Part shown: in pieces, positions 41,678 to 49,955 of the stretch | Layout of the letters: each line of letters begins with the position of its first letter | Position numbering within the stretch: position 1 is the stretch's first letter | Made by a program: the position numbers and the translations under genes | Notes under the pieces: model-generated | What the model was told of the DNA's origin: nothing | What the model saw: only the letters and a program-made list of their open reading frames with translations | Databases searched by the model: none | Assembly: GCF_003710105.1 (NCBI RefSeq) | Contig: NZ_CP033325.1 | Location: forward strand, 248,001 to 312,000 | Reading direction: 5' to 3' | DNA length: 64,000 bases | Origin: Georgenia faecalis | GTDB taxonomy: Bacteria > Actinomycetota > Actinomycetes > Actinomycetales > Actinomycetaceae

Positions 41678-42387
41678 GCCGGCCCGTACGGCTCGGCCTG
41701 GTCCACACCGTGCCCGCCCTGGCCCCGGCCTTCACGGCGATCGGGGCGGAGCTCGGGGCCGACGCCGAGCTGGTCCACGTCGTCGACCCCTCGCTCCTAA
41801 CGCGTGTCATCGCCGGCGGGGTCACCGACGACGTCGCGGCCGACGTGCGGGCCCACGTCCGCCGCCTCGCCGACCTCGGCGTCGACGCCGTCCTCGTCAC
41901 CTGCTCCTCCGTCGGGGAGTGCGCCGACGCCGCCGCGGAGGGCGCCGGCGTGCCGGTGCTGCGCGTGGACCGCCCGATGGCCCGGCGCGCCGTGCAGCTC
42001 GCCGCCGCCCCCGGCCGCAGCGGCCGGATCACGGCCCTCGCCACCCTCGCCTCCACCCTCGGGCCCACCCGCCGCCTCCTCGACGCCGAGGTGGCCCGCG
42101 CCGGCGCCGGCGTCGCGGTCACCGACGACGTCGTCGCCGGGGCGGCGGACGCCCGTGCGGCCGGCGACCAGGCCCGTCACGACGCGCTCGTGCGCGCGGC
42201 CGTCGTGCGGGCCGCCGCCGACAGCGACGTCGTCGTCCTCGCGCAGGCCTCGATGGCGGACGCCCTGCTGGCCGAGCCGCCCGACCTGTCCGGCGCGGTG
42301 GTCCTCAGCTCCCCGCGGACCGGCCTCGAGGCCGCCCTCGCGGCGGCGGGAGAGGCAGCGGGGGCGGCGGCGGGGGAGCGGGCCTGA
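41674..42387 (+). CDS. Asp/Glu-racemase superfamily enzyme lacking the second catalytic Cys
   Basis: 237 aa. The N-terminal half has VRLGLVHTVPALAPAF and the first catalytic Cys77 in VLVTCSSVGECADAA. The mirror motif in the C-half, where racemases have a second cysteine, reads VVVLAQASMADAL with Ala and Ser instead. A single-cysteine arrangement is seen in arylmalonate decarboxylase and related lyases, so racemisation is unlikely. The gene overlaps the aldolase stop (ATGA) and the GH38-like start (TGATG), so it belongs to the catabolic operon. It may isomerise, decarboxylate or open a sugar-acid intermediate, which is inference. Confidence 0.75.
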   Translation: MSRPVRLGLVHTVPALAPAFTAIGAELGADAELVHVVDPSLLTRVIAGGVTDDVAADVRAHVRRLADLGVDAVLVTCSSVGECADAAAEGAGVPVLRVDRPMARRAVQLAAAPGRSGRITALATLASTLGPTRRLLDAEVARAGAGVAVTDDVVAGAADARAAGDQARHDALVRAAVVRAAADSDVVVLAQASMADALLAEPPDLSGAVVLSSPRTGLEAALAAAGEAAGAAAGERA

Positions 42388-45008
42388 TGGGCGAGATCCG
42401 GGAGGTCCTCCTCGTCGGGCACACCCACCACGACGTCGGCTACACCAACAGCCCCCGCCTCGTCGACGCCGCGCACCGGCGGGTCGTCGGGGAGGTCCTC
42501 GACCTGTGCGACGCGCACGCCGCGCCCGGCCCGGACCAGATGCGCTGGACGTTCGAGGCCGCGCGGCCGGTCCTCGAGTTCGTCCGCACCGCCGCCCCGC
42601 GGGACGTCGAGCGGCTCCGGGCGCTCGTCGCCGCGGGGCGCGTCGCCGTCACCGGCGGCTACCTCAACATGACCCAGCTCCTCGGCGAGCACGAGCTCGA
42701 CGAGACCTACGACCGGCTCGGTGCCCTCACCGACGCCGGCATCGGCGTGCGCACCGAGCAGCACGGCGACGTCAACGGGATCGCCTGGGGCGCCGTCCCG
42801 GCGATGCGCCGCGCGGGCCTGGACCGCCTCGTCATGGCGCTCAACCCCGACCACGGGCGGCCCCCGTTCACCCAGCCGACCGGCTTCTGGTGGGAGGGCC
42901 CCGACGGGAGCCGGGTCTTCGTGTGGCTGTCCACCCACTACGGGTACGGGGAGGAGTGGGGGATCGTCGACGGGGATGTGGCCCTCGCCGAGGCGAACGT
43001 CGGCGCCTTCGTCGCGGCCCTCGAGGCGCGCGAGGACTACCCCTACGACGTCGCCGTGGTCCACGCCGGCAACGACAACCGGTGGCCGACCGCCCGCTTC
43101 CTCGACGTGGTGCGGCACTGGAACGCCCGCCACCCCGAGCGGCCCATGCGGACCGCCACCATCGACGAGGCGCTCGACCGGCTCGTTCCCGTCGCCGAAC
43201 GCGCCGACGTCCCCGTGGTCCGCGGGGAGTGGTCGGACTGGTGGTCGCACGGGCACGGGTCCACCGCCCGCGAGGTCGCGCTGTACCGGACGGCGCGTTC
43301 GCACGCGCTCACCGCCCAGGCGTCCCTCGCCCTCGCTGCGCTGCGCGGCTCCTGGGACGCGCCGACGTCGGCGGTCATCGGCTACCGGCGGGCGCCGGTG
43401 CGGCTGCGCACCCCCGAGGAGGTCACCGCCGACCTCGAGGCGGTCGACACCGAGCTGCTCCTGTTCTCCGAGCACACGTGGGGCTCGTGGGAGAGCTACT
43501 CCCGGAGGGACTCCGACTTCACCTACTCCTCCTTCAACGCCAAGGCGGCGTTCGCCGCCGGCGCCTTCGACCTCGGCCGCGACCTCGCCGTCGAGGGCCT
43601 GTTCCGGCTCCTCGACGCGGGCGATGGCAGCGCCGACCCCGCGGCGCCGGGCGCCGGGGCGGCGCCAGCCGCGACCACGGTGGTCGTCCTCAACCCCACC
43701 TCCCACCCGCGCACCGAGCCGGTCCTCGTCGAGGTCGGCGGCGCGGACGAGCGGGTCCTGCTCGCCCGCGACGTCCCGGCGTTCGGCGTCGCCGCCTGCG
43801 AGGTGCCCCCGGCCGCCGTGCCTGGCCCGGCGACCCGGGTCCTGGCGACCCGGACGCACCGGCTCGTCGTCGACCCGGCGCGCGGCGGGGTCGTCTCCCT
43901 CGTCCACCTCGCCAGCGGGCGTGAGCTCGTCGACCCCGAGGCGGCGCACGGCCTGGGCGCCGTCGTCGTCGAGCAGGTCCCGGCGGGCAGCGACCACCCC
44001 ATGGTCACCGTCCCCAAGGCCTTCCACCCCGACCACCCCGGCCCCGACTTCGTCCGGGCGCCCGCCCGCGGCGTCGGCGAGCCGACGACGGCGTCCGGCC
44101 CCGGCTGGGCCGAGATCACCTGGCACGCCCAGGGCCCCACGCTCGACGACGTGACGACGACGGTGCGCCTGTACGACGACGTCGACCTCGTGGACGTCAC
44201 CGTGCGCCTGGCCAAGCCCGAGGTCCGGGAGCCGGAGAGCGTGTTCGTCACGTTCCCGTTCGCCGTCACCGACCCCGGCTTCCTCCTCGAGACCGCCGGG
44301 GCCGTCTACCGGGCCGGGGCGGAGCAGCTGGCCGACACGAGCATGGACTGGTACTCCCTCCAGCACGCCGCCGCCGTGACCGGCACCGACGGCGGGATCC
44401 TCTGGGGGACGCTGGACGCCCCGCTCGTCCAGCTCGGCGCCTTCCAGACCGGCCGGTGGGCCCGTCGGCTCGACGCCCCCACCGGGCACGTCCACAGCTG
44501 GGTGATGAACAACCTCCACTTCACCAACTTCCGCGCCGCCCAGGGCGGGGTGGTGACGCTGCGGTACCGCTTCCGCGCCGCGGCGGCCCCGACACCCGCC
44601 GACGTGCGCCGGTTCGGCCGCGACCTCCTCCTCCCGCTCACCGCCCGGGAGGTCCCGGACGCGCAGGTGGCCGCGCGCGCCGCGGCCCTGGGCGCCGAGC
44701 ACCTCCACGTGGAGCCGTCCGACGCCGTCCTCGCGGACCTGCGGCCGGGCCCCGACGGGCGCTCCGTGCGGGTCCGCCTGCGGGCGGTCGGGGACGCCGT
44801 CGACGCGACGTTCACCTGGCGGGGCCCGGGCCGGGTCGTCGTCGACGGGGCCGCGGACGGCGGCCGGGTCCCCGTGCCGGCCCACGGCGTCGTCGACGTC
44901 GAGCTGCGCCGGGTGCAGCCCTCGGAGGAGGGACCGGCGCCGGGCGGGGAGCGGCTCCCGGCGGAGCCCGGTGATCTTGCCCGGGCGGACCTCGCGCCCG
45001 GGTCGTAA
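42387..45008 (+). CDS. Divergent GH38-like glycosidase
   Basis: 873 aa. The N-terminal domain begins VLLVGHTHHDVGYTNSP, where His14 and Asp16 match the HxD zinc ligands of GH38, and Asp128 in EQHGDVNGIAWG lies where the nucleophile (PDSFG) of alpha-mannosidases is expected. LLLFSEHTWGSWESY and the C-terminal all-beta half (VTVRLYDDVDLVDVTVRL) resemble the GH38 mid and C domains. The family signature differs clearly from the two classical GH38 enzymes at 55069 and 58292, so the substrate may not be a mannoside. No signal peptide. It is the last gene of the FGGY/aldolase operon; the stop is TAA. Confidence 0.75.
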   Translation: MGEIREVLLVGHTHHDVGYTNSPRLVDAAHRRVVGEVLDLCDAHAAPGPDQMRWTFEAARPVLEFVRTAAPRDVERLRALVAAGRVAVTGGYLNMTQLLGEHELDETYDRLGALTDAGIGVRTEQHGDVNGIAWGAVPAMRRAGLDRLVMALNPDHGRPPFTQPTGFWWEGPDGSRVFVWLSTHYGYGEEWGIVDGDVALAEANVGAFVAALEAREDYPYDVAVVHAGNDNRWPTARFLDVVRHWNARHPERPMRTATIDEALDRLVPVAERADVPVVRGEWSDWWSHGHGSTAREVALYRTARSHALTAQASLALAALRGSWDAPTSAVIGYRRAPVRLRTPEEVTADLEAVDTELLLFSEHTWGSWESYSRRDSDFTYSSFNAKAAFAAGAFDLGRDLAVEGLFRLLDAGDGSADPAAPGAGAAPAATTVVVLNPTSHPRTEPVLVEVGGADERVLLARDVPAFGVAACEVPPAAVPGPATRVLATRTHRLVVDPARGGVVSLVHLASGRELVDPEAAHGLGAVVVEQVPAGSDHPMVTVPKAFHPDHPGPDFVRAPARGVGEPTTASGPGWAEITWHAQGPTLDDVTTTVRLYDDVDLVDVTVRLAKPEVREPESVFVTFPFAVTDPGFLLETAGAVYRAGAEQLADTSMDWYSLQHAAAVTGTDGGILWGTLDAPLVQLGAFQTGRWARRLDAPTGHVHSWVMNNLHFTNFRAAQGGVVTLRYRFRAAAAPTPADVRRFGRDLLLPLTAREVPDAQVAARAAALGAEHLHVEPSDAVLADLRPGPDGRSVRVRLRAVGDAVDATFTWRGPGRVVVDGAADGGRVPVPAHGVVDVELRRVQPSEEGPAPGGERLPAEPGDLARADLAPGS

Positions 45009-45054
45009 GGTCAGGCCGGGCGGCGATCCGTGGCCGGATCGTTAGGTCGAGCCG

Positions 45055-45094
45055 TTGACCGGTCCTGGGGATGTGGGTACGTTCTCAGGTACGG
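45055..45094 (+). promoter_or_regulatory. Promoter and operator candidate of the sugar-importer operon
   Basis: TTGACC at 45055-45060 and TACGTT at 45078-45083 have a 17-bp spacer. The -10 is part of TACGTTCTCAGGTACGG (45078-45094), which recurs almost exactly as TACGTTCCCAGGAACGG at 55010-55026 in front of the GH38 gene. The shared, partly palindromic motif over the start site is a likely LacI-family operator. The rest of the 193-bp gap holds a short inverted repeat (CGATCCG/CGGATCG, 45024-45041) after the GH38-like gene. Confidence 0.6.
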
Positions 45095-45201
45095 CAACGG
45101 CGCCGTTCCATGCCGCTGACCGAGGTCCACGACGGACCCGTCGAATTTCACGCGGGAGCACCGCCCAGGTGCCCCGTCGCATCACTGTGGAGGAGTGGCA
45201 C

Positions 45202-46599
45202 ATGAGAGCACGAAGCGTGCGTATCCCCGTCGTCGTCCTGGCGAGCGGGCTCGCCCTGGCGGCCTGTGCGCAGGGGAGCGGTGGGAACGGCGGGACCGGC
45301 GGCGGCGACGAGGGCGGCGCCTCCTTCGACTCCGAGGCCGAGCTGTCCGGCGAGCTGGAGATCATGGGCTTCGGCCTGGGCGACGACGTGGCGGAGTCGC
45401 GGTACGCGGTGGCCGAGGAGGCGCTGGGCGACGGCGTCGACATCACCCTCGTCGAGGGCGCGCTGGACATCCAGCAGTTCCTCACGGCCGTGGCCTCCGG
45501 GGACGCCCCGGACGTCATCTACGCCGCGCGGGACCAGATCGGCACCTTCGCCTCGCGGGGCGCCATCATCCCCCTCGCCGAGTGCATCGAGGGCGAGGGC
45601 ATCGAGATCGACAACTACCGCGAGCACGCGGTGGAGCAGGTGACGTTCGCCGACGAGGTCTACGGCATCCCGGAGTTCAACTCCATCCAGATCACCATGG
45701 CCAACGCCGACCTCCTCTCCGCCGCCGGGCTGAGCGTCGAGGACGTCAACGGCTCCGACTGGGAGTCCATCACCGCCGCGAACGAGGCGCTCATGGTCAA
45801 CGACGGCAGCCTGTCGGTCATCGGCTACGACTCCAAGCTCCCCGAGTTCCTGCCGCTGTGGGCGCGCTCCAACGGCGTCGACCTCATCTCCGAGGACGGC
45901 CGCACCGCGCAGATCAACGACCCGGCCGTCGTCGAGGCGCTCGAGTTCGCCCTCGGCATCTACGAGACCCAGGGCGGCTTCGGTGCCGTCAAGGCGCTGC
46001 GCGACGCCGCCGACGCCTTCGGCGCCGAGAACCAGTTCGCCTCCGGCGTGCTCGGCGCGATGCCGATGGAGCAGTGGTACATCAACGTCCTCAACGACGT
46101 CTCCCCGGACGCCCCCCTGACGTTCGACACACTGCGCGACAAGGAGGGCGAGACCATCGCCTTCGCCGGCGGCAGCGCGTGGGCCGTCACCGAGGGCGCG
46201 GCCAACCCCGAGGCGGCCTGCCGCTTCGCGCGCGCCATGACCGAGCTCGACACCTGGACCGCCGCGGCCGAGAACCGCATCGCCCTGCGCGAGGCCGAGG
46301 GCGGCACGTTCACCGGAATCCTCACGGGCCGGTCCGACGCCGACGAGGCCATCCGCGAGATGGTGCCCTCCACCGGCGACGAGAAGTGGGACTCGGCCAT
46401 CGAGGCGATGTACGAGGCCAACGAGAACAGCTTCGCCTACCCGGCGAGCGCCGCGGACAACGAGTTCAAGACCGCGTGGAACGACGCCGTCAACCGGGTC
46501 CTCAACGGGCAGGAGGAGCCGCAGGCCGCGCTCGACCGGGCCCAGGAAGAGGCCCAGAGCGCGCTCGACCAGGCGTGGGCGGAGTGGGACGAGGAGTAG
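45202..46599 (+). CDS. ABC sugar-binding lipoprotein (CUT1 family)
   Basis: 465 aa. The lipoprotein signal peptide ends at GLALAACAQG (Cys in LAAC), followed by a Gly-rich tether. The mature part is an acidic family-1 extracellular solute-binding protein, with AVASGDAPDVIYAARDQIG, VYGIPEFNSIQITMAN and FAGGSAWAVTEGA. The last 40 residues are an Ala/Gln/Glu-rich helix (QAALDRAQEEAQSALDQA). It delivers an oligosaccharide to the permeases encoded just downstream (gap of 4 bp). The ATG follows GGAGGAG. Ligand unknown; the surrounding glycosidases suggest a mannose-, glucose- or galactose-containing oligosaccharide. Confidence 0.9.
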   Translation: MRARSVRIPVVVLASGLALAACAQGSGGNGGTGGGDEGGASFDSEAELSGELEIMGFGLGDDVAESRYAVAEEALGDGVDITLVEGALDIQQFLTAVASGDAPDVIYAARDQIGTFASRGAIIPLAECIEGEGIEIDNYREHAVEQVTFADEVYGIPEFNSIQITMANADLLSAAGLSVEDVNGSDWESITAANEALMVNDGSLSVIGYDSKLPEFLPLWARSNGVDLISEDGRTAQINDPAVVEALEFALGIYETQGGFGAVKALRDAADAFGAENQFASGVLGAMPMEQWYINVLNDVSPDAPLTFDTLRDKEGETIAFAGGSAWAVTEGAANPEAACRFARAMTELDTWTAAAENRIALREAEGGTFTGILTGRSDADEAIREMVPSTGDEKWDSAIEAMYEANENSFAYPASAADNEFKTAWNDAVNRVLNGQEEPQAALDRAQEEAQSALDQAWAEWDEE

Positions 46600-46603
46600 G
46601 CCC

Positions 46604-47560
46604 GTGGCCACCCTCGCACGACCGGCTCGGGACGCATCGGCCACGGTGCCGATGCGTCCCGAGCTGAGGCGGCGTCAGCGGCGCAACCTTCGGGCGGCCC
46701 TGCTGTTCATCCTCCCGTGGATCATCGGGGCCTCGATCTTCACCGTCTGGCCCATCCTCTACAGCGGGTACCTCTCGCTCACCGATTACGACGTCATCAA
46801 CGCCCCCGAGTTCATCGGGCTCGACAACTACCGCCGGCTCCTGTCCGACGAGAAGATCGCGCTGTCGCTGTTCAACACCGCGTACTACACGGTGCTCCTC
46901 GTGCCGGCGCAGATCCTCTTCTCGCTCGCCCTGGCCATGCTCCTCAACGAGGCGGGCCGCTCCTCGAGCTTCTTCCGCACGGCGTTCTACCTGCCCAACA
47001 TGACGCCGCCGGTGGCCGTCGGCATCCTGCTCCTCCTGCTCTTCAACGGCCAGCAGGGCCTCATCAACATGGCGCTCGGGTGGGTGGGCATCGATGGGCC
47101 CAACTGGACGACCGACGGGCCGTGGATCAAGCCCGGGCTCATCCTCATGGGCCTGTGGTCGGTGGGCTCGACGGTGATCATCCTGCTCGCCGCCCTGCGC
47201 AACGTGCCCGCGGAGCTCTACGACTCCGCCAAGGTCGACGGCGCGAACTGGTGGCAGCGGACGATGAAGGTGACCGTCCCGATGATCAGCGGGACGATCT
47301 TCTTCCTCGTCATCGTCAACACCATCGCCGGCCTGCAGACCTTCACCGAGGCCTACACGGCATTCTTCGGGGCGGGCACCTACAGCAACGAGGCGGCGCT
47401 GTTCTACGCCATCTACCTCTTCCAGCAGGCGTTCGAGTTCCTCAACATGGGCTACGCCTCGGCGATGGCCTGGCTGCTGTTCGTCATCATCATGATCATC
47501 ACGGGGATCCAGTTCCTCGTGAGCAAGCGGCTCGTCTTCTACGAGGGGGACGACAAATGA
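46604..47560 (+). CDS. ABC sugar permease, MalF/LacF type
   Basis: 318 aa with six transmembrane segments after a basic N-terminus (RRRQRRNLRAALLF). The EAA coupling motif is in AALRNVPAELYDSAKVDGANWWQRTMKVTVP. It forms the transmembrane channel with the next gene product. GTG start 4 bp after the binding-protein stop; its own stop overlaps the next ATG (ATGA). The family partners with MsiK-like ATPases. Confidence 0.93.
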   Translation: MATLARPARDASATVPMRPELRRRQRRNLRAALLFILPWIIGASIFTVWPILYSGYLSLTDYDVINAPEFIGLDNYRRLLSDEKIALSLFNTAYYTVLLVPAQILFSLALAMLLNEAGRSSSFFRTAFYLPNMTPPVAVGILLLLLFNGQQGLINMALGWVGIDGPNWTTDGPWIKPGLILMGLWSVGSTVIILLAALRNVPAELYDSAKVDGANWWQRTMKVTVPMISGTIFFLVIVNTIAGLQTFTEAYTAFFGAGTYSNEAALFYAIYLFQQAFEFLNMGYASAMAWLLFVIIMIITGIQFLVSKRLVFYEGDDK

Positions 47561-48498
47561 CCTCCGCATCCACGGGTGGCACGTCCATCACGGCCAACCC
47601 GGCGGCCGAGGCCGCCCTCAAGGCCGAGCTGCAGCCACCGATCCGCAAGTTCCGGCCCGACCGGTCCAAGCGCTCGCTGCCGGTCAAGATCGCCATCGGC
47701 TTCGGGCTCGTCGCCTTCTCGGTGCTGTTCATCTACCCCTTCATCTGGCTCATCAGCGCCTCGTTCAAGCCGCGGGGGGAGGTCTTCGACAACAAGCTCA
47801 TCCCGGACACCTTCACCTGGGAGAACTACATCCGGGTGTGGCAGGAGGCGCCGCTGGCGCTGTGGATCCTCAACACCCTCATCGTCACGGTGCTCGCCGC
47901 CGTGTCGGTGACGGTCTCGAGCGCCATGGTCGCCTGGGGTTTCTCCTACTTCCGCTTCAAGGGCCGCAGCGCGCTCTTCGGCGTCGTGCTGGCGACGATG
48001 ATGCTGCCCGGGGCGGTCACCATGGTGCCCGTGTTCCTCATCTGGAACTCCCTCGGGCAGGTGGGGACGCTCACCCCTCTGTGGGCGGCCAACCTCTTCG
48101 GCAGCGCCTTCTACATCTTCCTCCTGCGCCAGTTCTTCCTCGGGCTGCCGCGCAGCCTCTTCGAGGCGGCGCGGGTGGACGGCGCGAACAACTGGGCGAT
48201 CTTCTCCAAGATCGCGGTCCCGCTGTGCAAGCCGGCGATCATCGTCACGCTGATCTTCGAGTTCCAGGCCTCGTGGACGAACCTCATGGCCCCGCTCATC
48301 TACCTGCGGGACTCCGAGACCTTCACGATCCCCCGCGGCCTCAAGGCCCTGCTCGACCAGTTCGGGTTCGGCGGCAACCTCAACTGGGAGATCGTCGTCA
48401 CGGCGAGCGTCATCACCACCCTGCCGATGATCATCCTGTTCTTCGTCGCGCAGCGGCACTTCGTCGAGGGCATCGCCACGACGGGCGTCAAGGGCTGA
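47557..48498 (+). CDS. ABC sugar permease, MalG/LacG type
   Basis: 313 aa, six transmembrane segments. The EAA motif is in FLGLPRSLFEAARVDGANNWAIFSKIAVPL. A hydrophilic N-terminal tail of about 45 residues precedes the first helix (IAIGFGLVAFSVLFIYPFIWL). It is the second subunit of the CUT1 importer with the gene at 46604. No ATPase gene follows, so the orphan ATPase at 22646-23773 or another MsiK-like protein must energise it. The following GH1 gene begins 2 bp after the stop. Confidence 0.93.
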   Translation: MTSASTGGTSITANPAAEAALKAELQPPIRKFRPDRSKRSLPVKIAIGFGLVAFSVLFIYPFIWLISASFKPRGEVFDNKLIPDTFTWENYIRVWQEAPLALWILNTLIVTVLAAVSVTVSSAMVAWGFSYFRFKGRSALFGVVLATMMLPGAVTMVPVFLIWNSLGQVGTLTPLWAANLFGSAFYIFLLRQFFLGLPRSLFEAARVDGANNWAIFSKIAVPLCKPAIIVTLIFEFQASWTNLMAPLIYLRDSETFTIPRGLKALLDQFGFGGNLNWEIVVTASVITTLPMIILFFVAQRHFVEGIATTGVKG

Positions 48499-48500
48499 GC

Positions 48501-49940
48501 GTGCCCGTCGCCTCACCCGGCTCGGACGCGGGGGGCTCGCCGCAAGGCGGGCCCCCCGTCGTCGGTGGCTTCCCGCCCGGCTTCCTGTGGGGGGCCGGGA
48601 CGTCGGCCTTCCAGGTCGAGGGGGCCCTGGACGCCGACGGTCGCGGGGAGTCCGTGTGGGACGTCTTCGCCCGCTGCCCCGGCGCCATCGAGGACGGCGC
48701 CGACGGGTCCCGGGCCTGCGAGTCCTACGCGCGCTGGCGCGAGGACGTCGCGCTCGTCGCCGAGCTCGGGCTCGGTGCGTACCGCTTCTCCGTCGCGTGG
48801 TCACGCGTCATGCCGGAGGGCACGGGCCGCGTCGAGGCGCGCGGCCTCGACCACTACGAGCGCCTCGTCGACGCCCTCCTCGCCCGCGGCGTCGCCCCGA
48901 TCCTCACCCTCAACCACTGGGACATGCCCCAGGCGCTCATGGCCGACGGCGGCTGGGCGGGCCGGGCCAGCGTCGACGCCTTCGCGGAGTACACCGGCGC
49001 CGTGGCGGGGCGGCTCGCCGACCGGGTGCCCTGGTGGATCACCCAGAACGAGCCGTGGATCATCGCGCTGCTCGGCTACCAGCTGGGCCTGCACGCGCCC
49101 GGGGTGAGCGACCTGGGCGCCTCGCTCGCCGCCGGCCACCACGTCCTGCTCGGCCACGGCGCGGCCGCGGACGTCCTCCACGCCTACCCCGGCGCCCGGG
49201 TGGGGGCGGCGCTGAGCCTGTTCCCCTGCGACCCCGCGACCCCGAGCCCGGCCGACGTCGCCGCGGCCGAGGGGTCCGACGGCTACGTCAACCGGTGGTT
49301 CCTCGACCCGCTGCTCGCCGGCGGCTACCCGGCCGACATGCGCGAGCACTGGGAGCGCGCCCTCGGCAGGCCCCTCGACGTCATCCGGGACGGGGACGAG
49401 GACGCGATCGGTGGCCGCAGCGACTTCCTCGGCGTCAACTACTACACCCGGCGCGTGATGGCTGCGGCCGAGCCCGGCCCCGGCCGCCCGTTCCCCTGGC
49501 AGGTGGTCGACCCCGGCGGCACCGCCCCCCGCACCGACGCCGGCTGGGAGGTCAACCCCGCCGCGATGCACGACCTGCTCGTGCGCCTGGCCCGGGACTA
49601 CCCCGGCGTGCCCCTGCTCGTCACCGAGAACGGCGGCGTGTTCGCCGACGCCCCCACCCACGACGGCCGCGTCCACGACCGCCGCCGCACCGCCTTCCTC
49701 CGCGGCCACGTCGCCGCCCTCGCCGAGGCGATCGCCGCGGGCGCCGACGTGCGGGGGTACGTCCACTGGTCCCTCATGGACAACCTCGAGTGGGCCCTGG
49801 GGTACCGGCCGCGCTTCGGCCTGGTCCACGTGGACTACCCCACGGGCGTGCGCACCGTCAAGGACTCGGGGCGGGTGTACGCCGAGCTGGCCCGCACCGG
49901 CGTCCTCCAGCCCGACCCCGCCGTCGTCCCGTTCGGCTGA
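48501..49940 (+). CDS. GH1 beta-glycosidase
   Basis: 479 aa, GTG start two bases after the permease stop. Family motifs: FLWGAGTSAFQVEGA, the acid/base Glu184 in TQNEPW, LGVNYYTRR, and the nucleophile Glu376 in LLVTENGGVF. The typical Trp-rich aglycone region is in WSLMDNLEWALGY. No signal peptide, so it hydrolyses imported beta-glucosides, beta-galactosides or beta-mannosides in the cytosol. An N-terminal Gly/Pro/Ser extension of about 20 residues is not part of the barrel. It is part of the importer operon. Confidence 0.93.
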   Translation: MPVASPGSDAGGSPQGGPPVVGGFPPGFLWGAGTSAFQVEGALDADGRGESVWDVFARCPGAIEDGADGSRACESYARWREDVALVAELGLGAYRFSVAWSRVMPEGTGRVEARGLDHYERLVDALLARGVAPILTLNHWDMPQALMADGGWAGRASVDAFAEYTGAVAGRLADRVPWWITQNEPWIIALLGYQLGLHAPGVSDLGASLAAGHHVLLGHGAAADVLHAYPGARVGAALSLFPCDPATPSPADVAAAEGSDGYVNRWFLDPLLAGGYPADMREHWERALGRPLDVIRDGDEDAIGGRSDFLGVNYYTRRVMAAAEPGPGRPFPWQVVDPGGTAPRTDAGWEVNPAAMHDLLVRLARDYPGVPLLVTENGGVFADAPTHDGRVHDRRRTAFLRGHVAALAEAIAAGADVRGYVHWSLMDNLEWALGYRPRFGLVHVDYPTGVRTVKDSGRVYAELARTGVLQPDPAVVPFG

Positions 49941-49955
49941 GCTGACCCGGAGATC

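Noticed and set aside
42387-45008. Plus-strand frame joining the racemase-like gene region and the GH38-like gene into one 1,160-codon protein from 41526
   Set aside because: The part before 42387 is out of frame with the aldolase and racemase-like genes and is low-complexity Arg/Pro; a TGATG junction gives a natural start at 42387.
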